From NCBI GenBank assembly GCA_012295275.1, contig CM022667.1:18325245-18385244 (forward strand): 60,000 bases of DNA, given 5' to 3'. The stretch comes from Chrysomallon squamiferum (Eukaryota; Mollusca; Gastropoda; Neomphalida; Peltospiridae). Shown here one piece after another: positions 10,771-24,000 of this stretch. The notes below the pieces were generated by a model. That model saw nothing but the letters and a program-made list of their open reading frames with translations. It searched no databases and was not told where the DNA came from. The position numbers and the translations under genes were made by a program. The first letter of the stretch is position 1. Each line of letters begins with the position of its first letter.

Positions 10771-13700
10771 CTGAGATGAAAATCATGAACCATGATTGAG
10801 AAAGTTTAATTTTACAGTAGAATCAGGACAAAAATAACTGGATACAGATCATCCTAAAGGTTTGGCGAGTTTTGTTGAAGATGATAAAATTAGAAGATGT
10901 GGGTTTTAATTCTGTGACTGCAACAAACTTACCTAAAGGCAAAAACAGTGTTTGTCATAAACATGATTGATGACAGAAATAAAAAAATAAATATTTTACT
11001 TTTTCTTGTGAAAATAATCTAGTATGAGTTGTGATATATACATCTTTTTTTTTTGTTTATCAAAATTGTATTTGATCAAAAATAATGTTTTAACCAGCTT
11101 GAGTGACCTTCACTTAAAAACAAATAAAAATAATTAACTTGAATGAAGCTTAACCACTTCAATCAATGTAAAATTTTATTATTTGCTTGGAAATTTAATT
11201 GGAACACTGAATTTGAAAGAAAAATTAATAATTTAAATCAAATTTATATAATTCACATTTATTTAAGCACTAACAGACAATTATGAAATGGATTCAAAAT
11301 AACATAAGAGTCAATTATATTTTAGTTAAACAAGAAAGTAATAAATGTACTGGACTGAGAGGGAGCTGGTGCTACAGATTACAACAATTCTGCTAATTTT
11401 ACTAGCTATGTATTCGTAATAAAGCTTTATCACTCTTTGAAATTTACAAGTCAACCTGTAAATTTTAATTATAAATGACTACTCAAACTTTATTCTAATG
11501 TCCAGTGGGAAAAAATAAACAAAAACCCTGAATTTCTAACAGAAAGTCAATGTAATCTGTATCACTGCATGTTAGCTTCTGTAATTTTTGTTGAATAACA
11601 GAAATGACTTCATTACCCAGAAGAAGTAGTAAGAAGTACGATAATCATAAAAAAAAAAGAATTAAAATTAAAAACTAGTAAATCTGATGCAACAAAAAAA
11701 TTAAAATGTATATTTAAATGTAAACGATTTTTTTTTTTTTTTACAACCGTTATATATTATCATAGTCAGAATTTTAATTACCCAATGATAATTTTTCTCT
11801 TTGTATGCAGGTATATGGGATTTAACATGCTATGAAAGATCAGTAGTATAGGAAAACTCAGTGTGAAGACCAGTTTCAATACCTAGTTCCTCATACACAC
11901 ACAGACTCATCATTTCAGTCGACTGTTCTCAACTATTTAATTCAATGGGTTAATCATAAAGTACAATAAACAAACAACTTATTTTAAACTTTAAACTTTT
12001 ATTACAGATCAGTATAACAGTTCATTGATATTGCCTTCTCCAAGTTCCTGTTGGTCTTTTTATCTGCTTCTTTATTCATGTAGAATATAGCATTAATTTT
12101 TGTAATTTATATTATAATTATTCAAAATTCTGTTACATCGTTGGTTCTTTCAAAAGGAAGTTTAACATACATAAATTCTAAAAAATAATTTTTCTGAATA
12201 AATCTCTCCATTTCTTTGTTTTAAAGGTAGGTAGATCTTGACAAACCATCAGCAGAAAAAAAAGAAAAAAAACTGGATTTTTTTTGATTTGCAGATATAT
12301 GGAAATAAGTTTTTATCTGTTATTTTTATTGCAAATTAGTATAAATTATCAGACTTTTATGTCATAACAGATTTTCAGAAATTTTTAAAATATAGATTTA
12401 TAACATACATTTGTTTTAATATAACCTGTCTTTTGTGTCATTAATATAATTCAGCTTTCATAAAATTTTAAAATCTTGTTTATAACATATTGAAGATATC
12501 AGTTTAAATTTTCAAGTTGTATACAAACCAAAATACAAATTTACTAATAAAATTTTGAATTACATGCCAGACAACATGCACTCGATGAGATTATGTATAA
12601 ATTATTGTTTTACTGTGTAAATAGATGTTTATTTAATAGAAAAATTGGTACATGACCTGAACATCATTTTATATAAAGACAGCGTTTTTTTTTTTTTAAA
12701 GCAGACGATTTAAAAAAAAATTCATAAATAGTGTCATGAAACTGTATATTATTTTAATAATTATTTATGAATATATAGAAAATATAATAGACAAAATAAA
12801 TATTTAGAAAATGAGAACATCTTTACAAAAGTGATGTTTAAAAAGAATATTATGCACCATTATTTACCCAAACCCTGGGTGAGATCTATTGAAAAACAAA
12901 GTTTTTTGGAATCAATGTTAATTTACTAAAACAAAATATTTTTTTGAAAGTCAAAAATTGATTTTTTTTTTTTTTAGACAAAAAAAAAAATCATTTCTTT
13001 GTGACAAAGGCAGTAACTCGTATTAAAGATTTCCCAGAATTAATATTACACAGAAATTAGTGTGGTAATTATTTATAATAAATGGACTTAATGTCACAAA
13101 ACTTACAGAATGCTTACTGTTTGTATTTTAAAAATAAATTGAAATTTTTTTTTAGAAAAACAAAATTATTATTGTTATATGACATTAAATAATAATTATA
13201 ATGATGATAATAATAATAATATTAGTAATAATATATGTAATGGATTTACCTCTGGAAATAGATGAGAGATTTCCATGAAAATGTCAAACTGTTAAAAATA
13301 AATATGAAGTCAGTTTTCATATATTAAAACTAATGTTTCAGAATAAATCTCTCCATTTGCACTTTACATTTCTTTATTTTAAAGGCAGGTAGATATCTTG
13401 ATAAACAATCACCTCAAGTTTTACACAGTATTTAGATAAGTTATAACCAGAATTTATTTATTTATTTATTTTTTTTAAATTTGTTATGTGGGAATAATTT
13501 AATTTTTCTTTGTCTTTTCTCAAAAAGAATTACATGTTTTATTAAGACTATAATGCCTACTTTCTATTTTAAATGTATGGATAAAACAGATTTTTTAAAC
13601 TAACAGTGGACTTTTGATTTTTAATTATTACATTTTTTTAACTCTTTTAAAACTTCAAAGAATGACCTCTTCAATTAAGTTATTCAGTTATAATTATAGC

Positions 13701-14625
13701 AGAGCTATAGAACAATTTAATTTTTCATAAGTATGACAGAAAATAATTGTTTATAAACATCCTAAAAATGTTTTCTGTTGAAAAATTAAATTTCAGAATA
13801 ATTCAGTTTTCTTGAAATCATAAATAGTACAATATAAAATTAGAGCTTATAATAATAACAGTAATAATCTATTAATATTAAAATGTTAATTCTATATTAA
13901 CTGTGAACTTGTTATGATATTTTCTTTTTCAAACTGCAAAAATCCTAAAAATATATATTTCTGAAGCAACTGATGACGAACAAATGAACTTTTAAAACAT
14001 TTTTTGTAATATCTTTTCCCTTCTCATATAATACCATCTCTTTCAAATTAACTAATTGTTTAATTTTTAATGGAGAACATAAAATACATTACAACAAACA
14101 GAAACAAATGAATCTTCATATAACTCTACTTACTTTGAATTAAATTTAGAAACTATTTGATGAAAACAAAAAATTATTCACATTTTTTCACATTTTAAAT
14201 ACGGAGTAATGGAGTGATAATAGTGAGCAACAACTTAGTACAGTTGTTCTTATGGAGAATTCCAAAAAAATTACCTAAATAAAAACAATTATTTGACACC
14301 TCTCTACGTTTTATATACACTTTATGTATCCATTTATTTTGATAGAGCATTAAATGTCAAAAGCTTTAAATGCAATTATCTTACAGTGCCTGTTTAGACT
14401 ACAACTTGTTTTTTTTTAGACACCCTGCATAAGTTTTTCATCAGCCACAAAGTGGGAAAACCCACACAGACTGATATTTTCATGTTAACAAATGCAGATG
14501 TAAATAACAAGTGAAGAAACAACAACTCTATTATAATAACTCAATTATAAATTGTGAAATCTCTCCTTGTGTTTATACCAATAATAAATAAACATTTCTC
14601 ACATCAATAACTTTTGTGCAATATT

Positions 14626-14636
14626 TTTATTTTATT
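14626..14636 (-). terminator. Candidate TOX polyadenylation signal
   Basis: The minus strand has overlapping AATAAA hexamers (AATAAAATAAA) about 330 bases after the TOX stop. Tentative because of base composition. Confidence 0.25.
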
Positions 14637-14964
14637 TTTTTTTCCTTCTGTAAATCGAAGAGATTTCATAAACAGAAGCAGCAAAAATTTCCAAAGGTTT
14701 CTAAAATAAGAATTGTGAAATATTCTCAAAATAAAATAAAATAAAAAGTAACAAGAAGAATATAGTCACTAAATGTCGTCTCTATAGATGCAGCTAGGCA
14801 GCATTTAAAATTTAACTGGAATTTCACAACAAGGCACAAGACCTAAGCAGCTGTCATTTTTCTGTCTTGTACAAAAATAAAAATGATAATTCTGTCAACA
14901 ACTGGAATGGCACAAACATGTCTGTTTTGCTGTCAGAAAAAAAAAGCATGTTCCTGGTCACTTC

Positions 14965-15025
14965 TTATTTCACTTGAAAAGCATTGCCCCCTCCTCGGGA
15001 TGAAACCCAGGCTGTGAAGATATCT
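14965..15025 (-). CDS. TOX: TOX terminal coding exon
   Basis: Completes Arg and encodes [19 protein letters not shown] and TAA. The CRD(I/V)FxAWVxSR ending is typical of TOX4-like C termini. Acceptor TTTACAG. Confidence 0.9.
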
Positions 15026-18000
15026 CTGTAAACAAATATTAAAACAATATTTATCTTTTAAATCGAGGATTGATGCATTACATTTCACACAAGCTGGTGG
15101 TTATGTATCTGCAATTTCTTTTTTTTAATTAATTGTTTCTGTCACAGCAAATGTTAACAAATATCTTAACCACTTTGACAGATAAGATAACTATTATTAC
15201 AATGCAAAATTGTTGGTAATGTTTCTAAAATCTTTAATTCAGGATTTTAGATTATTTTATGCAGGATTCTATGCATTAATACTGCAAGTTTCTCAAATCT
15301 TGAACATTAGTTTTTAAGATTATTTTATGTGTTACCTGCAGTGATGGACTACACACTCATTACTACAATACTCATTGTCCCAGCCTGGGTTCTCAATGGC
15401 CTGGTTTGTACAGCCACTACGCTGACACTGTGACATTCCAATTAAATTGTTGGGATGCATGTCCTGCAGAATCAAGCAAAAACATTCTTCTTGTTAGATT
15501 AAAAAAATTAAAAAATATGATTAACAAGGCTGTAACCCTTGTATTCTTTTTTAACATTAATCTATTTCTGTATTTGTATCGATAATACATTTTTTTTTTT
15601 TTTAAATAAAAAATATAAAATATGTTTTACTTATTGATTATAATTTCTTTTCATAAAAAATATGTGTACACATTCTTTAAAAGGGCAAGAAACTGGTTTT
15701 CTTTGACTCAGAATAAAAAAGACACAAAATGTATGAGAATGTTTTCTGAATTCAGATCCGACATTTTATCACCTAACTAGTATTTTTCTTCATCTAAGTA
15801 ATATGTATTACTGAAATAAATGTACGATAAATAGATTTTTTAAATCCCATACATAATAAAACTTAGAATACAAACCTGATTGAGAGACTGATCATGAAAA
15901 TTCATACTGTTTGTCTGCTGGACACTGATGGGGCCAATATTCTGAATCATCTGAGGTGGAGACTGGTTGCTGTAGTCAGACATCATCACTCTCTGTGGCT
16001 GTGATTGGATGTTTGCCATGTTGTTCATCATTCCCATGTTACTGACTGGTTGAAGGGAGGGCACAGTGCTGTTCACTAGGTTAGGGGGTGATGGTGATTT
16101 CTCTATAACTGGCTCCTCCAGAGCAGCCTATTGGATGAAAAGAGTAAATATAAATTAATAAAAATAACTTAGCAAACAATAAAGAAAACAGAATAAATAT
16201 TACATATTTTTTAACTGACATATTTTACTAACACAGAAAACCACAGTCTCTATGATAAAAAAAAAGATAACAATCTTGTAAGGTGTATTGTATATAACAA
16301 TATATATTTTATTAAAAGATAACCAAAAAAAATAAAAAATAAACAAACTAGTGAAACATACAGTAACTATTAATAAAACAGTAAATATGTGATATACCTG
16401 TAAGAATAAATATTATGATATTTTTTTTAACTGTTGTATTTTATTAGCAGAAAACCCAGTCTCTTTGACCCAAAACCCCAAACAAAAACAAGTCTTTGTG
16501 AAGGTTACAGTAAGTATATTATAAACGTAAATATTTGAAATACCTGTGAACCTGCAAGAGATAATAGTGGTTTCTTGTAGAAAATAGAAGTAGTAAATCC
16601 ACCAACCTGTGACACTTGGCTGGCTCTGTATGCAGCTAGCTGTTTTAAATACTCTTTCTTGGCTACCTCTGTCTTTTTTTTGTAAACCTTAGTGTTAAAA
16701 TATATCAAAACCTTTATCAAAACTATCTGAACATATTAAAATATATATATATATATATATATAAAAATTAAATAAATAAATAAAATACATTTATAATTAA
16801 ATGTGAAATCTGAAAAGCTGAGTAAATCATTGTAAAGTTTTTTTTGGTGAACCTGAGTATTAAAATATATTACAAAACCATTAACAAAAGTATCTGAATA
16901 TACCAAGAATCTGTTTGATAAAAAAATAAACAAAATATAATAAATAAAAATCATTTTTAAAAATTATTAGTGAATTCTGAAAGACTGAGTAAATAATTCA
17001 AAGATTTCAGTTGAATCCATTTTTATTATTATTATTTTCTTTTTTGCTAACTTTGGGTATTAAATTATATTTAGCCATTAAGAAAACTATGTGAATGTAT
17101 CAACAATCTATTAAAAAAAATATCTGTGACAAAAAAAAATAAAAAATCAATTTAATTAAAAGTTCAAATGTTCTTATTTCATGTTTACTGGCATTATAAT
17201 GACTATCGAAGATAGACAACTTAAGGCAATTTTACACCTGTAATTCATCTTTTGAAATAAATAAACAAAACATGAAACTCAAAAGCCTTAAGTGAGGAAT
17301 AAAAGAGATATATTATAATATTATACAACAAGTTTTGTAATAATATTATAAAACAGTGTTAAGATTTACTTTTAAATATTTACATTTTTATGATCAGGAT
17401 CAAGACCATCCCACATTGAGGCAACAATCTTTGAGACTTCACCAAAACTGGCACTAGGGTTCTGGCCCTTGATAGCAGCTTGAGTATCTCTGAAGAACAA
17501 CGCATATGCTGATACAGGTCTGAAAAACAGTATAAATTAAATAAACAAGAAAAAAAAAAGATCCCAATAAAATACTGATGACAGCTTCCAACAAAAAAGC
17601 AAAAACAAAAACAAAGAAAAGACAAAATGAAGAAAGAATGAAAAATTTCATTAATCTTTTTGTTATAATAATATAACAATTAGTTATCAACAGTTTTTAA
17701 TATTATATTTATGGTTATTACATTATAAAACAAACCCACACAAAACCAAACTTTTTTAGAAACACTTCTCTCTGTATCAGTACAACATTTCATTTTACAG
17801 ATAGTTACGACTAATAAGCAGCATTTGTTTGTTTTCTTCATTTTCTCTTTTGGAAATATTTTGTAAATATGTCTATCAATAAAGACAAAATTAGATAAAG
17901 TATGGGAATTTAAAAATGTCATATTTAATCTGAAACAGGCATAAAACTGATAATACTGGGATTTTTTCCAGTCAAACTCATCATAAAGATGGGAATTATG

Positions 18001-21000
18001 TCAAGCTCAGACAGAACAATACTGACTAGGAAAGTCAACAACAGTGTTTAGTGGACAGGGGTTCATGGCATAATTCCAGTAATACACCACAGTCATTACT
18101 TGCATAATTATAACTGTTGGCCAAACACAATAATTTTAAAATAATATTTGACATGCTGGTGTGGTCTTCATTCATAATGTTTGCATTTTATAAAAACTTT
18201 TTCCTTCGGACTGAGAAGACAGAGTGAAACAAACAACAGCTGCTTGGAATAGTTAAAAAGAGCTGCAAATGTCAAACACAAAACAAACTTGCAGGCAACT
18301 TTTCTAAATGGCTATTATTGATTGCTTGCTGAAAAATCAACACAAAGTTATTGCCAGAGATGTGGCTTTCATTTCTGCATGTTTTTACTCTGATTAAAAA
18401 AAGAAGAAATCTATTAAAAAAGACATAGCCCCTGAAAGGAAAGTGCTTGTTAAGTTTGTTCCGTACAGGCTTCATTATCTCTCTTGTATAAATTGTTAAT
18501 GTAAACACACAAAAGGAAGAAGGAAAAAGAAATCTTTCATACATGTGATATTTAGATTCAAAATAACAAACCTTTAATCAAATAAATGCATCCAAGATGC
18601 ACTTATTAGTTATTGTTTCCATGGAGGAAATACTAAAGAATTTGTTAGTATTATTAGATTACACACAGAATGGGCCTGCTAATAAAAATTGTGTTTTAAT
18701 TATAACAGCAGTAATAATCAATGCTAATCTTAACTAATCTTGTCTATTGTATTTTATTCATTCAAACCAACATACTTTTGTGGTTCATTTGGATCTTTCT
18801 TCTTCTTTTTCTTTGGTGTTTTTTGTTTTTTAGCACTAGATGTTTTGGCAGCAGCTGCTGGTATAGCCGACAGGTCAGGAATGTCACAATTGCTGGCTGT
18901 TGCCGGACGCTTTAAAGACATCAACTAAAAACAACAACATTTTATATACATAAAAATTCATATCTTACTCTTTTATTTATGTGAAAACCAGAAAAGAAGA
19001 TTATGAAGTAAAGTTAAAATTTTATTTATATATATATAAGAAAGAAAAGAAAATAAGAAATCAACAGTAAAACAAACAACTATATTTATATAGTATTAAT
19101 GAAAATTATTTCATTTTCTATTTTGCTGTATCTAATAACATCTGAAACAAACATACGAAATATGCATTTAATAATATTAGAAAATGTTTAGCAAAACAAG
19201 AAGGAATAAAACTCAATAATTATCATGCATTCAACACAATAAAGTCAATTGTTAATTCTGCTTTATATATTTAACTAACTATACCATTGTTATTACTATG
19301 AACTACAATATTAGTTACAACAGAAATGCCTTTAGTTATCAGGCAATTTATATATTCTCAGAAATTAACTTCTTTCTGCATCTTCCTAATTAAAATAACT
19401 ACAAAGCAGAAATCAAACAATCAAACAAAAAATATTAAATATAATAAATTAACCTTGCAAGGTAAAAAAATAATGGAATCATATTATAAGAAAAACATTC
19501 AACAACTTTCAAATGCAACAAAGAAAGACAACTGTAGTGACCAGTTGATAACATAGAAGTTACAAAGAAACGTGAACATATTTTGAAAGATAAACAATCT
19601 ATTTTCAGAAGAATAATGATGGCCAACTAAACAACGCACCACATCATATGTTGTCTTCGTCTTCGTCCACTGGAGCTGAAAACAGACAAACATTAAACCC
19701 ATCTACACTTCAATTTGTTAGTTTTCTCATAATATTTCCTATTTCAACAAAACTGGGGTAGCTATTAATGGGGGTACAGAATGTTCCAAAGAAAACCAGC
19801 ATGACATTCAAATAAACAGCAGTCATTTAGAATTGCTTTGCTGAAGATACAAGTTAAATATGTCAGGGGATTTAAAGCAACAGATGTTTTGTAAGTCAGA
19901 GAAAAGCAAGCACTGTGTTTCAACAACAGACATATGATGCTGAGAAACAAAAACACACAGAAGACTATCAAAATGCTTTTTTGAATTCAGTTATTATTTA
20001 AATATTCTAATGTAACAGTTTAAAATAAATAAATAAATACATAAATAAAATTGTAAACTACATGTTGATCTAGAGCCCTTTTTGCAATTAATATTAGTTG
20101 TGAAAAATGATTATGATAATAAATTAGAAGAAATGTTAAAAATCAATTATATGGATTGTGTTCCAAAGTGAAAACATTCAAATATAAAGTTATGGTAATA
20201 ATAAATCATTAAAGACAAGAGTTATACACTGAGGTTCAGATAACAATAGTTTACAAGTTTGCAGGACTTTGTAAATTAATATAATGTCTCTGATTAGCAT
20301 ACAGTCTTTCTTAGTTTATTTATTTATTTATTATTTATTTAGCTTTTTTTTAATTTCATGATCAATATTTCAATAAATTAAGACAAACTGAGGCCAAACA
20401 TTTAAAAAAAGAAATGGACCTTCATAATAAAAATATATTACAAATGACAGTGCAGATGAAAGCACAGTGAAGTTAAAAAACAAGATATAGTAATAATGGA
20501 CTGCTGCAGCTTTTACACCCAGCAGTAAAAAGACAGTTGTGTACTAGACAGGTAGTCAGGTGTGTCCAGCCTTTCATGTCTTTCTCAATGTTGTATAGAA
20601 AACATTTCTGTGGATACCAACTGTTGCTGTACTCCAGTGCTTGTAACAGGTGGTATATGTATGCTTATAATTAATGTTTTTATTTCAGTTTAGAAAAAAA
20701 AAAATAAGAAGAAAAAAAAACTTGTATATATATATGTTTTATTATGTTACATATATATATATATATATACTTTAAGTGTTTATTGTTAAGTTTTTACAAT
20801 ACTATTTCATGTTGGGATTATCCATCCACTCAACATTTTCTACAGTTATAACTGTTTCCTTTAACAAACTTAAAAACATTAAAAAAATTACACTTGAATC
20901 AGTTTGATTCAAACTTGTACTGGATTTTAAAGGTAACAATTTTACGTTAAATATTTAGCATACATCAACTTTTTATTACTTTCTTTTCTGTTGTCAGATA

Positions 21001-24000
21001 TGTCTAAATATAACATGATTTGCTGAAAGAACATTCTGTTTAAAAATGCATATATTACTTTTATCATGGAGAAAAATATTTTTTGTTGGTCTGTTCTAAT
21101 TTGGAAATAAAGTTGGTCTGTGAAGAAAACAATTTTGCTGGCTGATTTTTTTAAAAATTATTAATTCATTTTGGTTGATTTTTTTTATATTTAATAAAAC
21201 AGTCTACCTGAGCCAGTGGTAAACTGTCATCACTATCCTCACTAGTGCTTTCCCTTGTTGGAGACTCGGTTGAATTTGACCCAGCAGGAGATGATGACTG
21301 AGCTACTGAAGTCTGGAATCCCAGCTGACTTGTCATTTGACTTCTGCTAATTGTTGACAGAGACTCTGAAGGTTCTGAGAATGGTTGTGAATTAATTCCA
21401 GGAAACATACTTCCCATTCGCGAGAATAAGTTATCTGAGTTCGAGGCACTTGGCATTACACTGTTTGTAACACTAATGTCAGGAACATCAAAGTTCTGTG
21501 GAGGAAAAATTGGTGCCAGAGATGGTGGCCCTGAAATAGTTGTAGGAGAGCAGCGTGTCTCCATATTGGAGGCCACAGTCATAGGTTGACTGAGATTGTT
21601 CATTGTCTGTTGTGTGTATGGTGTCTGCGTCACACTCTGTGTGGAAATGCTGTTGTTTGCAGGGTGTGTTATTGGCAACAGATCAAAGTCTTCATCCCCA
21701 AAACTTGGTGTATGAAAAGTCTGAAAAAACAAACATTTTATATAAATAACCTAATAAAAAACTGTCAGTTGTATATGAACATGAAATATATAAATTAATT
21801 ATATACAAACATTGATAAAAAAGAAAGGCATAATAGCAAATTTTGGTATAATATATAAAAAATATAAGAATTAATAATTAATAAACATCTTGTTAAAAAT
21901 AATTATGACAGAATGAAAACAGATATAATTTAAAAATGATAATTTAAAAAGGTGATGTAATATTCATATATATAACAAAAGCTGAACAAAAAATTCATGA
22001 CATTAAGACAATTTAAAATATATATACACATACAAGCCATATATGTAAAACTTGTTTAATTCCATAAATAAATCTGTTTATATTTATGACATTTCTGCTA
22101 GCTTTAAATGATGACAGCAAATTCTAAATTCCCAGTCAACAAAAAGGTAAAAAATATAAAAATTAATAAAGTAAATTAAATTTATTTCTTCAAGTGAAAC
22201 ACAAAGGAAATTTTTATGTTTTTGATGTAATGAAGCAATTTTAATTTTAACTTTTTTCTCTTTCAAATCAATTTACTTTGCTTTACAAATTGCCATCATC
22301 AAAGCCTCTTTTTTTTTTGTAAATTATATTTATTAAAAGAACTAGAAGCAAGGGAAATAGAGAAAAATAGATTTTTATGCAAACAAAAGATATAATTCAA
22401 TGACACATGTATTTAATGGGAAAAAGAAATGAAAGCTAGTGAGGCATGTAAATATTCTCATTACATTAGCAGCAGATGAAAAGCACAGATGATTTTCTAA
22501 TTAGTTCTAGTAGGTCAGCTACTGAGCTGAACAGATAAAAGTGCGATGTTACACGATTTTTCATTAGCAGCAAAATCATAACAAGTCCTGTTAGGATCTC
22601 TGCTCGAATTAATCAGGAAGAATCTTGTTTTGAAGTGAACATAAACTTTTGAGAAATAGACAGAGGATTTGTCAATAAAAAACATTAATGTTAGAGAGAA
22701 GGACAATGAAAAACATGAAAGCATATTAAGACACTGATCAGCTTGATAAACTCAGAGTTACTGCTCGTTTATATGAAATAAGACATTGATTTTTCTGTAG
22801 CTGCAAAGAAATGAGACCAACAATAAAACAGCAGTAGTTAGAAAACACTCCAAGAGTTCAGTGCTCAAGGGTAAAACTGAGCATTTCATGACACTGTGAA
22901 TTACTGAATTTGATGATGGTTTCCAGGTTGTCAAAATAAAACAAGAGGACTGTTTTAAAATGTGTCAGAATAAACAAAAATATCTGATACCTCGAAATAT
23001 CCCTGTTTTTCATGATCACTTGATTGTCAAGAACAATTTTATATTTACAAAGCAGTAATGACTAAACACTAGAAGATTAAAAAAATAAATAGAAAGTAGT
23101 ATGTGTATATTTGTGTGTATGTATGTGTTTGTATGTGTGGACATGAATGCATGTACATAAAGACATATGAACACAATTACCTACATTCATGAAAAACAGA
23201 AGATTTGTAACAACTGTTTTTATATTGTTATCACTTTTACTTCTTTTTTACTTCTTTTTTCAAAAACAATATTATAGTCTCTTGGCCAAATAATAAAACC
23301 AAATAGATTACATTTTATTGTTTCTAATTAAAAGAAAACAACAAAAAAAATATCAAAAATTCCTCTACAAAAATTTAACCAGCTTGCTTTTATCATATAA
23401 AAAAAGAGAAAATTTTCATTTACAAAAACATACAAATAAATAACAATATTATCAATTAAGTTTTATCATTTTAGCAAATTAATTTTCATTTACAAAGTCA
23501 CATAGAAAATATTCTCACCATCAAATAAATAAGTTTTGTTTCTTCTTGTTAGACATTTAATATTTTAAACTGTAATAATGTTTGCCAAACAGGTCAGCAA
23601 AGGCTCTCCATTATGCAGTGTTTATTATGACAGTTATTTTTTGAATCAAAGTGATCATCAGAAATAATTTAGCCTCCCAAAAGATTGAAATTAGGTTAAT
23701 GGACAATTTGTGAATGGAGGTTAATTTACAGCAAACAAAGGACTGAGAGGCCCAGATGCCCACGGAACAGTTAATCAAATGACACATTAATTCAGAGCTC
23801 TGTTTTGACAAGAAATCCAGTGATTATAAACGAGCAATTGGTTTTCTGATAAATATTATTTCAATGCAATTCTAGTTTCTGTTCTTAAAATATCTGTAAT
23901 CACCCTAGAATGGCAATCAAATTTTAATAATGCATCTGTGTAGTAATAAATAATGTCAATGAATGTATTAATTATTTCTATTATTATTTTTTTTTACTTT

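Larger units (their letters stand above)
10692..14964. other. Convergent 3' UTR/intergenic region, no gene recognised
   Basis: AT-rich DNA between the NUP93 and TOX stop codons, with no sustained coding signal. It must hold both 3' UTRs. A block around GAATAAATCTCTCCATTT with a downstream AAAGGYAGGTAGAT occurs at about 12197-12250 and again at about 13340-13412, a dispersed duplication about 1.14 kb apart. Poly-T and poly-A runs occur throughout. Confidence 0.6.

Noticed and set aside
17380-17690. 99- and 78-codon minus-strand frames around TOX exon 5
   Set aside because: They are other-frame readings of the HMG exon and the adjacent T-rich intron.
19632-19702. Possible extra TOX exon reading PVDEDEDNI behind TTTTCAG on the minus strand
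   Set aside because: Exons 3 and 4 join in phase 0, while this reading needs another phase and stops at once. No good donor follows.
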